Shown here: one piece after another, positions 7,382 to 16,541 of the stretch
Layout: each line of letters begins with the position of its first letter
Numbering within the stretch: position 1 is the stretch's first letter
Origin: Catellatospora coxensis
GTDB taxonomy: Bacteria > Actinomycetota > Actinomycetes > Mycobacteriales > Micromonosporaceae
DNA length: 64,000 bases
Reading direction: 5' to 3'
Assembly: GCF_016862635.1 (NCBI RefSeq)
Contig: NZ_BONI01000045.1
Location: 1-64,000 of the forward strand
Made by a program: the position numbers and the translations under genes
The notes under the pieces: generated by a model
What the model was told of the DNA's origin: nothing
Database searches by the model: none
The model's input: the letters and a program-made list of their open reading frames with translations, nothing else

Positions 7382-10300
7382 TCACCTGCTGAGCCTGATG
7401 GTGAGGATCTGGAAAGGACGGAGCCGCAGGTCGACACGGCTGACCTCGGGCCCGCCGTGGGACGGCGGTGCGTCGCCGACCGGGTTCTCGAGCAGGTCGG
7501 CGAGCCGGGCGGTGGCGTAGGGAACCGCGACGGTCAGCCGCGCCGCCGCCTGGCCCCCGTGCGCCTCGTACAGCCGGACCACGACGTCCCCGCTGCGGTC
7601 GTCGGCCAGTTTGACCGCCTCGACCACGACGCCGTCATGGTCGACCGCGACCAGCGGCGCGACGGCCCGCCCGCCCACGACCCGCCGCACCGGCAGGTTC
7701 AGGTGGTATCCGTCACGCACCGCGTCGGCGATCCCGGCGCCGGGCAGCAGCACGTGCCGGAACGAGTGGGCGCCCTGATCGGTGCCCGGGTCGGGGAAAC
7801 GAGCGGCGCGCAGCAGCGACACCCGCACCATGGTCGCCGTCCGTCCCTGCCGGTCCCGGACGCGGCTCACCTCGTGGCCGTAGGTGGCGTCGTTGAGCAG
7901 CGCCACGCCGTAGCCCGGTTCGCCGACGTGCAGCCACCGGTGGGCGCACACCTCGAACCGGGCGGCGTCCCACGAGGTGTTGGTGTGCGTCGGGCGCTTG
8001 ACGTGCCCGTACTGGATCTCGGAGGAGGAGTGGTCGGCGAGCACGTCGACGGGGAACGCGAGCTTGAGGATCTTCTCGCTCTCGTGCCAGGAGACGTCGG
8101 TGTCGATGTCGAGCGCGCCCCGCCCGGCCGCCAGCCGTAGCCGCTGCACCATCTCCGACCCGCCGAACCGGCGTACGACGCGCACCCGGCACTCGTCCGG
8201 CGTCGCCGCTTCGAGCCGGACCTCCTCGGCGGGCAGCTCGGCCGCGGTGTTGCGGTAGTACGAGTCGATCTCCCAGGCGTCCCAGGCGTGGGGCACATCC
8301 GGGTGCAGCTGGACGAGGTTGGCGGCCAGTCCGTCGGGAACGACCTCCCGCCCCACCCGGAGATCGACCAGCGAACTGATCAGGCCGGTGCGGCCCACGG
8401 TCACCCGGAGCACGCCGTTGTCCAGCACGATCCCGTCCTCGCCGGCGACGGCGGTCACCGGCGGGTCCGTCTCGCCCTTGGCCGGGCGGGACCCGGGTGC
8501 CAGGGCCGCGCCCAGCGCGGGCAGCCCGTCGCGGGCGTGCGGCGCGGCGTTGAACAGCACCGGCGTGCCGCCGGGTCCGGCGAGGGCGCGCAGCGCGCCG
8601 TCGACGATGCCTTCCAGCTCCGCGCACACCCGGGCGTAGGTCTGCTCGGCCTCCTGGTGCACCCAGGCGATCGAGCTGCCCGGCAGGATGTCGTGGAACT
8701 GGTGCAGCAAAACCGTCTTCCACAGCCGGTCCAGCGCGTCGTACGGGTACTCGGCCAGCCCCGCGACGGCCGCCGTGCCCGCCCACAGCTCGGCCTCGCG
8801 CAGCAGGTGCTCGCTGCGCCGGTTGCCGCGTTTGGTGCGGGCCTGGCTGGTGTAGGTGCCCCGGTGGAACTCCAGATACAGCTCGCCGGCCCACACCGGG
8901 GGATGCGGGTACTCCGCCTCGGCCGCCCGGAAGAACTCCGCGGGCGAGCGCATGGTGACCCGCGGCGAGCCTTCCAGGTCCGCGGTGCGCCGCGCCCTGG
9001 CGATCATCTCGCGGGTGGGGCCGCCGCCGCCGTCGCCCCAGCCGAACGGCACGAGCGAGTGGGTGGCGCGGCCCTTCTCGGCGAAGTTGCGCGCCGCGTG
9101 CGCCAGCTCGGCGGCCGACAGCTCGCTGTTGTAGGTGTCCACCGGCGGGAAGTGGGTGAAGACCCGGCTGCCGTCGACGCCCTCCCAGTCGAAGGTGTGG
9201 TGCGGGAAGCGGTTGGTCTGGTTCCAGGACAGCTTCTGGGTCAGGAACCAGCGCGCCCCGGCGAGCCGGATGAGCTGCGGGAGCGCGGCGCTGTAGCCGA
9301 ACGAGTCGGGCAGCCACACCTCCTGGGTGTCGATCCCGAACTCGTCGGCGTAGAAGCGCTTGCCGTGCACGAGCTGGCGGGCCAGGGACTCGCCGCCGGG
9401 CAGGTTGGTGTCCGACTCGACCCACATGCCGCCCACGGGGACGAACCGGCCCGCCGCGATGTGCTCGCTGATCCGGGCGTACAGCTGCGGCTGGTGCTCC
9501 TTCATCCAGGCGAGCTGCTGCGCCTGCGACATGGCGTACCGGAAGTCGTCGTGCTCGGCCAGCAGCGCGGTGACGTTGGCCGTGGTGCGGGCCACCTTGC
9601 GTACGGTCTCGCGCAGCGGCCACAGCCAGGCGGTGTCGATGTGCGCGTGCCCGACCGCCGAGATCCGGTGCGCGCTGGCGTGCGCGGGTCGCGTCAGGAC
9701 GTCGGCGAGCTGCTCGCGGGCCGCGCCGGCGCTTCCGGGCACGTCGGACAGGTCGGTCGCGTCCAGGGACCGCTCGATCGCGCGCAGGATCTCGAACCGG
9801 CGCGCGTCGTGCGGGCTCAGCTCGGCCATGAGCTGGGAGAGGACCTCCAGGTCCTGGACGAGTTCCCAGACCTGACGTTCGAAGACGGCCAGTTCGATCC
9901 GGCCCAGCCGGTACAGCGGCTCGGCGCCCGCCGTGGCGCGGTCGCCGAGGTCGGTGCGGCCCCACGGGAGGCCGATCAGCGGGTTGGCCGCCGCCTCGAC
10001 CAGGAAGCCCACCGGCTCGCCGCCGCGGGCGGGACGGGCGACGGGCAGGTGGCCGCTGCGCGGGTGCAGTCCTTTCACGATCTGCCCGTCGAGGGCGTAC
10101 GCCAGGCCCTCGCACTGGAACCCCGGCCGGTCGGCGTCGAACCCGAGGTCGACCAGCGCCTCGACCTCGCGGCCGGCCCAGTCGGCGGGGACCTCGCCCG
10201 TGATGCGCCACCAGGCGGTGCCCCACGGCGCACCCCACCGGTCACCCGCGGCCGCGGGCGCGTACGCCGCGGCGGCGGCCTCGGTGAACGGGACCGGTTC

Positions 10301-10420
10301 ACCGGGTGCGTGCCACACGTGCACCGTCAACGCGCTGGTCGCGGAGTGGACCGCGGGGCGGATCCGTTCGGCCAGCAGCCGCCGCAGCCGCCGTTCCACC
10401 AGGACGTGGTCGTCATGCAT
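7382..10420 (-). CDS. GH38 alpha-mannosidase
   Basis: A 1012-residue family GH38 enzyme, near the usual size of bacterial cytosolic members. The N-terminal catalytic domain has the zinc-site block GHAHIDTAWLWPLRETVRKV, the WLPDSFGYSAALPQ nucleophile region, and FGWGDGGGGPTREM. Beta-sandwich domains follow. No signal peptide is visible, so it should act on imported oligosaccharides. ATG 10420 was preferred because it follows an AGGTG-type ribosome site and begins the conserved MHDDHVLVERR region. The family cleaves alpha-mannosidic bonds with retention. In this locus the likely substrate is mannose caps or branches of lipoarabinomannan-type glycans (inference). The operator at 10515-10526 lies 95 bases upstream. 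Confidence 0.93.
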   Translation of the reverse strand: MHDDHVLVERRLRRLLAERIRPAVHSATSALTVHVWHAPGEPVPFTEAAAAAYAPAAAGDRWGAPWGTAWWRITGEVPADWAGREVEALVDLGFDADRPGFQCEGLAYALDGQIVKGLHPRSGHLPVARPARGGEPVGFLVEAAANPLIGLPWGRTDLGDRATAGAEPLYRLGRIELAVFERQVWELVQDLEVLSQLMAELSPHDARRFEILRAIERSLDATDLSDVPGSAGAAREQLADVLTRPAHASAHRISAVGHAHIDTAWLWPLRETVRKVARTTANVTALLAEHDDFRYAMSQAQQLAWMKEHQPQLYARISEHIAAGRFVPVGGMWVESDTNLPGGESLARQLVHGKRFYADEFGIDTQEVWLPDSFGYSAALPQLIRLAGARWFLTQKLSWNQTNRFPHHTFDWEGVDGSRVFTHFPPVDTYNSELSAAELAHAARNFAEKGRATHSLVPFGWGDGGGGPTREMIARARRTADLEGSPRVTMRSPAEFFRAAEAEYPHPPVWAGELYLEFHRGTYTSQARTKRGNRRSEHLLREAELWAGTAAVAGLAEYPYDALDRLWKTVLLHQFHDILPGSSIAWVHQEAEQTYARVCAELEGIVDGALRALAGPGGTPVLFNAAPHARDGLPALGAALAPGSRPAKGETDPPVTAVAGEDGIVLDNGVLRVTVGRTGLISSLVDLRVGREVVPDGLAANLVQLHPDVPHAWDAWEIDSYYRNTAAELPAEEVRLEAATPDECRVRVVRRFGGSEMVQRLRLAAGRGALDIDTDVSWHESEKILKLAFPVDVLADHSSSEIQYGHVKRPTHTNTSWDAARFEVCAHRWLHVGEPGYGVALLNDATYGHEVSRVRDRQGRTATMVRVSLLRAARFPDPGTDQGAHSFRHVLLPGAGIADAVRDGYHLNLPVRRVVGGRAVAPLVAVDHDGVVVEAVKLADDRSGDVVVRLYEAHGGQAAARLTVAVPYATARLADLLENPVGDAPPSHGGPEVSRVDLRLRPFQILTIRLSR

Positions 10421-10514
10421 GGGCACCTCGCAGAGTCGGCTGATCCGTGCCCGCCGTGCCGGGGCGGCCACCGAGATCTTAACCTCATATCCGCTCCCCG
10501 TGCCGCAGGATCTT

Positions 10515-10526
10515 GAAATCGATTTC
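10515..10526. promoter_or_regulatory. LacI-type operator GAAATCGATTTC, site 1 (GH38 side)
   Basis: A perfect 12-bp palindrome, GAAATCGATTTC, in the divergent region between the GH38 unit and the GH183 lipoprotein operon. On the minus strand a TTGCCC element (10540-10535) precedes it and CAAGAT overlaps its far end with a 19-base gap, a weak promoter candidate. The same word recurs at 22897-22908 and, with one mismatch each, at 10584-10595 and 24029-24040. Confidence 0.75.
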
Positions 10527-10578
10527 GCGCTGTTGGGCAAGGTTTTCCGAGGTCAGCTGAGCAGGCTTTAGAGGGCTC

Positions 10579-10607
10579 TTGACGAAACCGATTTCCTCGG
10601 GTTCACT
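10579..10607 (+). promoter_or_regulatory. Promoter with LacI-type operator, site 2 (GH183/ABC operon)
   Basis: A -35-like TTGACG (10579-10584), a 17-base spacer and a weak -10 TTCACT (10602-10607) precede the GH183-ABC transporter operon. The near-palindrome GAAACCGATTTC (10584-10595) fills the spacer, so a bound repressor would occlude RNA polymerase. The -10 match is poor, so the promoter call is less certain than the operator call. Confidence 0.65.
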
Positions 10608-10643
10608 GCTAGCCATCCTGCTCCCGACGGGAAAGGCGGACAC

Positions 10644-11777
10644 GTGCCGGCAACGCGCATGAAACCCCGCCGCTCCCGTCGTGACTGGACGGCGGCGCTC
10701 CTCGCCGTCGTGGTCGTTTCCGCCGGCTGCTCCACCCGAGGAGGGCAGATGAACCCGATGGCAGAGCAGCCCTTCCGGCTGGCGGGCGTGACCGAGGTGC
10801 GGCGGGTGTCGCAGCTGACCGGACCGGACTCGCCGAACCGCACCGACCGCGTCGCGGTCGCGGGCACCGACCTGGGGTCGATGTTCGAGGCGGACGGCAA
10901 GGTCTGGTTCGTCTTCGGGGACACCTTCGGCAGGCGGGAGCCGGGTTTCACCGGCGGCGGTGGTGAGCAGTGGCGCTCGAACGCGCTGGCGCACTCCACC
11001 GACACCGACCCGGCCGACGGCATCACGCTGGACTTCATCGTCGACGAGCAGGGCCATGCCAAGGAACTGCTCGGCTCCGAGAAGGTCGACTTCAGCGAGA
11101 TGACGGTGATCCCGACCTACGGGTTCGCCGCGAACGGCGCGATGTACCTCGCCTACATGTCCGTCCGCCACTGGGGCGAGCCGGGCGAGTGGGAGGCCAA
11201 CCACGCGGGCCTGGGCAAGTCGACCGATCACGGGCAGACGTGGGTCAAGCTGGCCGCGCCGACCTGGCCGGGGGACAGCAACTTCGTCCAGGTCAGCGTC
11301 GCCGAGGTCGGCGGGCAGCTCTACTTCTGGGGCGTCACGCACGGCCGGTTCGGCGGCGTGCAGCTGATGAAGGTCGAGCCGGCACAGGTCGAGGTCCCGG
11401 GCGCGTACCGGTACTTCGCCGGCACCGCCGCCGACGGATCGCCGCTCTGGTCGGCAGACCGGGCCGCGGCGCGCACCATCGTCGACGACACGGTCGGCGA
11501 GCTGTCCGTGGTGTGGAACGAGCACCTGCAGAGGTGGCTGATGTCCTATACCAACGGCGGCGGAGCGGGCGCGAGCCTGCGCGAGGGCCTGACGCCGTGG
11601 GGGCCCTGGGGTGACGCGATCACCCTGGTCTCCGCGGCCGACGTGCCGGGGCTCTACTCGCCGTACATGCTCCCGCGGTTCACTGCGGACGGGGGCAGAA
11701 CCATCTATTTCACGCTTTCGGTCTGGGACCCGTACAACGTCTTCTGGTACCGGGCCGACCTGGTCAGCAAAGCCTGA
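10644..11777 (+). CDS. GH183 (DUF4185) lipoprotein, endo-D-arabinanase candidate
   Basis: A 377-residue DUF4185/GH183 five-bladed beta-propeller protein. The N-terminus ends in a lipobox (VVVVSAGC, Cys29), so it should be tethered to the outer face of the membrane. Family landmarks are VAGTDLGSMFEADGKVWFVF followed by GDTFG, YMSVRHWGEPGEW and SVWDPYNVFWYRADL. Asp76 and Asp93 are the candidate catalytic pair, with spacing like that of characterised members. GTG 10644 follows AAAGG by seven bases. Characterised GH183 enzymes cut internal alpha-D-arabinofuranosyl bonds of mycobacterial arabinogalactan and lipoarabinomannan; activity here is inferred. It opens an operon with the sugar ABC transporter. 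Confidence 0.88.
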   Translation: MPATRMKPRRSRRDWTAALLAVVVVSAGCSTRGGQMNPMAEQPFRLAGVTEVRRVSQLTGPDSPNRTDRVAVAGTDLGSMFEADGKVWFVFGDTFGRREPGFTGGGGEQWRSNALAHSTDTDPADGITLDFIVDEQGHAKELLGSEKVDFSEMTVIPTYGFAANGAMYLAYMSVRHWGEPGEWEANHAGLGKSTDHGQTWVKLAAPTWPGDSNFVQVSVAEVGGQLYFWGVTHGRFGGVQLMKVEPAQVEVPGAYRYFAGTAADGSPLWSADRAAARTIVDDTVGELSVVWNEHLQRWLMSYTNGGGAGASLREGLTPWGPWGDAITLVSAADVPGLYSPYMLPRFTADGGRTIYFTLSVWDPYNVFWYRADLVSKA

Positions 11778-11833
11778 CGCAGGCATTATGACGAACTGCG
11801 CCTCGGTCACGGGGCGCGGCAAAAGGAGGAGCG

Positions 11834-13156
11834 ATGCGCAGACGCGGCATGGTTTTGCTCGCGATAGCAGCTGTCACTGCGTCCACCGTGTTGAGCGGTT
11901 GCGGCGGTGGGAGCGAGGATCCGGCCGGCAAGACCACCCTCACGTTCTGGCAGCAGAAGTTCGAGGACTACCAGCAGGCGTGGTTCAAGAAGTACGTGGA
12001 CCAGTACAACGCCTCGCAGGACAAGGTGAAGGTCGAGCTGCAGGTCGTGCCCGCCGACACCTGGGCGCAGAAGCTCAAGGCGGCGCAGGCCGCGGGCAAG
12101 GCCCCCGACATCGCGACGACCAGCTACGGCAACGTCGCCCCGGGCGTGGCACAGGGCCAGTTCGCCGCCCTGGACGAGCTGCTGCCCGCCGAGGCGTTCA
12201 CCGACGTCAAGGACAACGTCAAGGGCTTCGTCACGGTCGGCGGCAAGCACTACGCGTACCCGATGCTGGTCGAGCCGTCGACGGTGCTGTACTACCGCAC
12301 CGACCTGGTGACCGCGGCCGGGCTGGACCCGAACAGCCCGCCGAAGACCTGGGACGAGCTGGTCCAGTGGGCGACCAAGCTGACCCAGGGCAAGGTCAAG
12401 GGCATGACCATCGCGTCGGCCGGGGTGGACCTGGGCTGGTCCAGCTGGGGCCTGCAGTACAACGCCTGCGGCAAGCTGCCGGTGAACGACGACTGGTCGA
12501 AGTCCACGGCGACCGAGCCGTGCTTCGAGAAGCTGCTGAACTTCTACAAGACGCTGTACCAGGGCGGCCTGATCCCCAAGACGCCCAAGGTCGGCTACGC
12601 CGACGGCGCGCCGTACGGGCAGGGCGAGGTCGCGATGATGGCCGGCGGCTCGTGGGTGATCGGCCAGCTCAAGAACGATTTCAAGGCGATGGTCGCCAAG
12701 ACCGCGGTCGCCCCGTTCCCGTCGATCGACGGCGACCCGACCAAGACCACCGCCACCCTCGGCGGCTGGACGCTGACCGTCGACGCCAAGTCCAAGGGCA
12801 AGCAGCAGGCCGCCGACTTCGTCAAGTACCTGCTGGCCGGCGACCCGGCGATCATGGCCGACTTCTTCAAGACCAGCGGCTTCTCCAAGTACACCGTGCG
12901 CGCCTCGGTGGACCAGGCGCTGGTGGGCAACCCCGACGCCACCTCCGACCCGTTCATGAAGGTCATCTCGGAGAAGGTCGTGCCGTTCGGCAAGCAGGAG
13001 CCCGCCTACCCGTGGGACATCTCGCTGGCCTTCGGCACCGCGATCGAGTCGGCGATGAAGGGCAAGGCCGACGTGCCGACCTCACTGAAGACGGCCGCGG
13101 CCGCCATCGACGACGTCATCAAGAAGCAGTCGCTGGCCGGGACTGCGCCCAAGTAA
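11834..13156 (+). CDS. Sugar-binding lipoprotein of an ABC importer
   Basis: A 440-residue family 1 solute-binding protein. The signal peptide ends in a lipobox (TVLSGCGGG), and the mature part begins KTTLTFWQQKFEDYQ, with the usual two-lobe pattern (PDIATTSYGN; KHYAYPMLVEPSTVLYYRTD; MMAGGSWVIGQL; GGWTLTVDAKSKGK). A strong AAAAGGAGGAG ribosome site precedes ATG 11834. It follows the GH183 lipoprotein by 56 bases and precedes two permeases. The ligand is probably an oligosaccharide; D-arabino-oligosaccharides are the contextual guess. A long hairpin directly after the gene (13169-13206) could stabilise this mRNA segment so that binding protein outnumbers permease. Confidence 0.93.
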   Translation: MRRRGMVLLAIAAVTASTVLSGCGGGSEDPAGKTTLTFWQQKFEDYQQAWFKKYVDQYNASQDKVKVELQVVPADTWAQKLKAAQAAGKAPDIATTSYGNVAPGVAQGQFAALDELLPAEAFTDVKDNVKGFVTVGGKHYAYPMLVEPSTVLYYRTDLVTAAGLDPNSPPKTWDELVQWATKLTQGKVKGMTIASAGVDLGWSSWGLQYNACGKLPVNDDWSKSTATEPCFEKLLNFYKTLYQGGLIPKTPKVGYADGAPYGQGEVAMMAGGSWVIGQLKNDFKAMVAKTAVAPFPSIDGDPTKTTATLGGWTLTVDAKSKGKQQAADFVKYLLAGDPAIMADFFKTSGFSKYTVRASVDQALVGNPDATSDPFMKVISEKVVPFGKQEPAYPWDISLAFGTAIESAMKGKADVPTSLKTAAAAIDDVIKKQSLAGTAPK

Positions 13157-13168
13157 GCGTGCCGACTC

Positions 13169-13206
13169 CGGTGCCCGGGACGACGCGCCACGCGTCCCGG
13201 GCACCG
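13169..13206 (+). other. Intercistronic hairpin between binding-protein and permease genes
   Basis: A 14-bp perfect inverted repeat (13169-13182 with 13193-13206, 10-base loop) starts 12 bases after the binding-protein stop and ends 19 bases before the permease start. In comparable operons such hairpins block 3' exonucleases or cause partial termination, giving excess binding protein. This role is inferred from position and structure. Confidence 0.6.
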
Positions 13207-13225
13207 CTCTTCGAGGGGATGAACG

Positions 13226-14191
13226 TTGACTGCTCTGGACTCGCGGGTCGCCGCGCCGCCCGACCCGGCCCCGGACGCCGAGCCGCGCGGCGGCCGGCGG
13301 GCCGCCGCGGCCCGCCACGGACGGGACAACCGCACCGCCTACCTGATGATCGCCCCGATGGTGGTGCTGCTCGGCATCTTCGTGTTCTGGCCACTGGCCA
13401 ACTCCGTTTACCTGAGCACCTTCAAGATCAGTTTCTACCAGGAGCCGGAGTTCGTCGGCCTGGACTTCTACCAGTACGTGCTGGAGAGCCCGCGCTTCTG
13501 GGAGTCGATCGTCGTCGGCCTCTACTACGCGGTGCTCACCGTGCCGACCGGCATCGTCATCGCGCTGCTGCTGGCCAGCTTCATCAAGACGCTGAGCAGG
13601 CGGCTGGCCTCCTACATGAAGGTCACCGTCTACCTGCCGGCCGTCGTGTCCACCGTCGTCGCCTCGGTCCTGTTCGTGTTCATGTACCAGGACGAGGGCG
13701 TCATCAACTGGATGCTCAGCCTGCTCAACCACGGCCCGGTCAACTGGCTCAACGACCCGTCGTACGCGCTGCCCGCCGTCGCCGTGCCCGGCATCTGGCT
13801 CAGCTTCGGCGTCACCACGCTGATCCTGCTGGCCGGCCTGCTGGACATCCCGGAGAACTACTACGAGTCGGCGCAGCTCGACGGGGCCGGCTTCTTCCAG
13901 CGGCTGTTCAAAATCACCATCCCGCTGCTCAAGAACGTGCTGCTCTACCTGCTGGTCACCGGCTTCACCCTCGCCATCCAGCTGTTCGAGCTGCCGCTCA
14001 TCATGACCAACGGCGGCCCGGTCGACGCCACGACCACCCCGAACCTCTACATCTTCAACAGCTTCCGCGACCTGACGCCGTACGCCACCAGCTTCTCGCT
14101 CACCGCGTCGCTGATGCTGTTCGTCGTGCTCGGCGCGATCTCGCTGGTGATCTTCAAGCTCGTCAACTCCGACAAAGCCATCGACGGCTAG
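13226..14191 (+). CDS. ABC sugar transporter permease 1 (MalF-like)
   Basis: A 321-residue inner-membrane permease of the MalF/UgpA type with six predicted helices after a basic, proline-rich N-terminus. The EAA loop is PENYYESAQLDGAGFFQRLF, followed by KITIPLLK. The start is a TTG at 13226 after a GAGGGG element; no better-placed ATG or GTG exists near the conserved region. It pairs with the second permease 11 bases downstream. No ATP-binding subunit is encoded here, as in many actinobacterial sugar importers that share one MsiK-type ATPase. Confidence 0.92.
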   Translation: MTALDSRVAAPPDPAPDAEPRGGRRAAAARHGRDNRTAYLMIAPMVVLLGIFVFWPLANSVYLSTFKISFYQEPEFVGLDFYQYVLESPRFWESIVVGLYYAVLTVPTGIVIALLLASFIKTLSRRLASYMKVTVYLPAVVSTVVASVLFVFMYQDEGVINWMLSLLNHGPVNWLNDPSYALPAVAVPGIWLSFGVTTLILLAGLLDIPENYYESAQLDGAGFFQRLFKITIPLLKNVLLYLLVTGFTLAIQLFELPLIMTNGGPVDATTTPNLYIFNSFRDLTPYATSFSLTASLMLFVVLGAISLVIFKLVNSDKAIDG

Positions 14192-14202
14192 GCAGGGGAG
14201 CC

Positions 14203-15024
14203 ATGACCAAGTCCGTCCCGCAACGGGTCTTCTCCGCCGTGCTCATCACCCTGATCAGCCTCAGCGTGATGTTCCCCCTCGCCTGGATGGCGATCTCCGG
14301 GTTCAAGGGCAAGACCGAGGTGCTGCGCTCGCCGTTCCAGTTCTTCCCCGACATGTGGCGCTGGGACAACTACTCGGCGATCCTGGCCGACCCGCAGTTC
14401 ATGCGGGCGATGGGCGTCACCGTCGTCGGCGCGCTCATCTTCACCGCGCTGAGCCTGACCGTGAACACCCTCGCCGCGTACGCGTTCGCCCGGCTGGAGT
14501 TCACCGGCAAGCGCTTCTGGTGGGTGTACTGCCTGACCCCGATGTTCATCCCGGCCATGGCGATCCTGCTCACCTCGTTCATGGTGGTGTCCGACCTCGG
14601 CATGCTCGACACCCTCGCGGTGCTGATCATCCCGGGCGCCGCGTCGGCCGGTCAGATGTTCTTCATCCGGCAGTTCTACCTGGGCTTCCCGATCGCGGTC
14701 GAGGAGGCCGCGCTGGTCGACGGCGCGACCCGCTGGCAGATCTTCGTCCGGGTGTTCCTGCCCCAGTCCGCGGCCCCGTTCGTGGTCATGGGCATCGCGT
14801 CCTACCTGGCGTACTGGAACGCCTACGTGTGGCCGGTGCTCACCATCACCGACCCCGACCTGACCCAGATCATGCAGTTCCTCGGCAACTTCCGCTCCGA
14901 CCGGGGCAACGACTGGGGCCTGCTGATGGCCGGCTCCACGCTGGCGTCCCTGCCCACCATCGGCCTGCTGCTGATCTTCCAGCGCTTCATCGTCAACGGC
15001 GTGCGCATCTCGGGCATCAAGTGA
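14203..15024 (+). CDS. ABC sugar transporter permease 2 (MalG-like)
   Basis: A 273-residue MalG/UgpE-type permease with six helices. The EAA loop reads PIAVEEAALVDGATRWQIF, followed by FLPQSAAPF. ATG 14203 follows GCAGGGGAG. The stop overlaps the GTG of the mannitol-dehydrogenase-family gene by four bases, so import and oxidation or reduction of the sugar are probably co-expressed. It completes the membrane part of the importer. Confidence 0.93.
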   Translation: MTKSVPQRVFSAVLITLISLSVMFPLAWMAISGFKGKTEVLRSPFQFFPDMWRWDNYSAILADPQFMRAMGVTVVGALIFTALSLTVNTLAAYAFARLEFTGKRFWWVYCLTPMFIPAMAILLTSFMVVSDLGMLDTLAVLIIPGAASAGQMFFIRQFYLGFPIAVEEAALVDGATRWQIFVRVFLPQSAAPFVVMGIASYLAYWNAYVWPVLTITDPDLTQIMQFLGNFRSDRGNDWGLLMAGSTLASLPTIGLLLIFQRFIVNGVRISGIK

Positions 15025-16412
15025 ACGCGGGCATCGTGCACGTGGGCGTCGGCGGCTTCCACCGCGCCCACCAGGCGATGGTCCTGGACGACCTGCGGGT
15101 GCTCGGCCTGGCCGAAGGCTGGGGCATCTGCGGTGTCGGCGTCCTGCCCGGCGACCGGCGGATGCGCGACGTGCTGCGCGCCCAGGACTTCGGCTACACG
15201 CTGGTGCTCAAGCATCCCGACGGGCGGCAGACCGCTCGCGGCATCGCCTCGATCGTCGACTACCTGTTCGCCCCCGACGACCCGGAAGCCGTCATCGAGA
15301 AGATGGCCTCGTCCGAGGTCCGCATCGTCTCGCTGACCATCACCGAGGGCGGCTACCACGTCGACCGGGTGACCGGCGAGTTCGACGCGAGCGACCCGCG
15401 CATCGCTGCGGACCTCGTCCCCGGCGCGGTGCCGCAGACCGCGTTCGGCCTGATCGCCGAGGCACTGCGCCGCCGCCGCGAGCGAGGCCTGATCCCGTTC
15501 ACGGTGCTGTCGTGCGACAACATCCAGGGCAACGGCGACGTCTGCCAGCGGATGCTGACCGCCTTCGCCAGCCGCATGGACCCCGAACTCGGCACGTGGA
15601 TCGCCGGCAGCGTGGCGTTCCCGAACTCCATGGTGGACCGGATCACCCCGGCGACGACCGACGACGACCGGGCGGCGGTCACCGCCCGGTTCGGCGTCGA
15701 CGACGCCTGGCCGGTGGTCGCGGAGCCGTTCTTCCAGTGGGTCATCGAGGATCACTTCCCGGCCGGGCGGCCGCCGTTCGAGGCGGCGGGCGTGCAGCTG
15801 GTGGCCGACGTCGAACCGTTCGAGCTGATGAAACTTCGCCTGCTCAACGCCAGCCATCAGGGGCTGTGCTACTTCGGGCGGCTCAGCGGATACCACTACG
15901 TGCACGAGGCGGCGCAGGACCCGCTCATCGCGCGCCTGCTGCGCCGCTACATGGATGAGGAGGCCACGCCGACGCTGCACCCGGTGCCGGGCGTCGACCT
16001 CGACCGCTACAAGGACACCCTGCTGGAGCGGTTCGCCAACCCGCACGTGCGCGACACCGTGGCCCGGTTGTGCGTGGACTCGTCCGACCGCATCCCAGGC
16101 TGGCTGCTGCCCGTCGTACGGCACCAGCTCGCCACGGGCGGCCAGGTCCGGCTGTCGGCGGCGATCGTCGCCAGCTGGGCCCGCTACGCCGAGGGCGTCG
16201 ACGAGCGCGGCGAGCCGATCGAGGTGGTGGACGGCAGGCGCGACACGGTCATGGCGTACGCGACTCGTCAGCGCACCGACCCGCTCGCCTTCCTGCGGCA
16301 GAGTGACCTGTTCGGCGACCTGGCCGAGGACACCCGGTTCACCGCCGAGTACCGGTGGGCGCTGGAGTCGCTGATGCAGCGCGGCGCGCAGGCGACGCTG
16401 GCCGATCTCTGA
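15021..16412 (+). CDS. Mannitol dehydrogenase-family polyol/sugar-acid oxidoreductase
   Basis: A 463-residue long-chain dehydrogenase of the mannitol dehydrogenase family. The Rossmann nucleotide site is near the N-terminus (IVHVGVGGFHRAHQAMVLDD), and the catalytic block MKLRLLNASHQGL carries the family Lys, Asn and His. Family members are NAD-dependent enzymes such as mannitol 2-dehydrogenase, D-arabinitol 4-dehydrogenase and fructuronate reductase. The GTG start at 15021 overlaps the permease stop. In a D-arabinose locus the attractive roles are D-arabinitol oxidation or interconversion with D-ribulose or D-xylulose, but specificity cannot be read from sequence. It is the last gene before a terminator hairpin. 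Confidence 0.88.
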   Translation: MNAGIVHVGVGGFHRAHQAMVLDDLRVLGLAEGWGICGVGVLPGDRRMRDVLRAQDFGYTLVLKHPDGRQTARGIASIVDYLFAPDDPEAVIEKMASSEVRIVSLTITEGGYHVDRVTGEFDASDPRIAADLVPGAVPQTAFGLIAEALRRRRERGLIPFTVLSCDNIQGNGDVCQRMLTAFASRMDPELGTWIAGSVAFPNSMVDRITPATTDDDRAAVTARFGVDDAWPVVAEPFFQWVIEDHFPAGRPPFEAAGVQLVADVEPFELMKLRLLNASHQGLCYFGRLSGYHYVHEAAQDPLIARLLRRYMDEEATPTLHPVPGVDLDRYKDTLLERFANPHVRDTVARLCVDSSDRIPGWLLPVVRHQLATGGQVRLSAAIVASWARYAEGVDERGEPIEVVDGRRDTVMAYATRQRTDPLAFLRQSDLFGDLAEDTRFTAEYRWALESLMQRGAQATLADL

Positions 16413-16445
16413 CCGCGAGCGCGGCGAGCCGAGTTGCCGGGGGAC

Positions 16446-16476
16446 CCGCCGGCCGGCCCGATCAGTCGGCCGGCGG
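16446..16476 (+). terminator. Terminator of the GH183-ABC-dehydrogenase operon
   Basis: A 10-bp perfect GC stem (16446-16455 with 16467-16476, 11-base loop) begins 34 bases past the dehydrogenase stop. No U tract, as usual in this genome. Confidence 0.6.
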
Positions 16477-16541
16477 CGGGCCTGCGCCGGGCTCGGGCGT
16501 GAACCTGCAGCTCTACGGGCCGTGCACTAGCATCACGTTCC

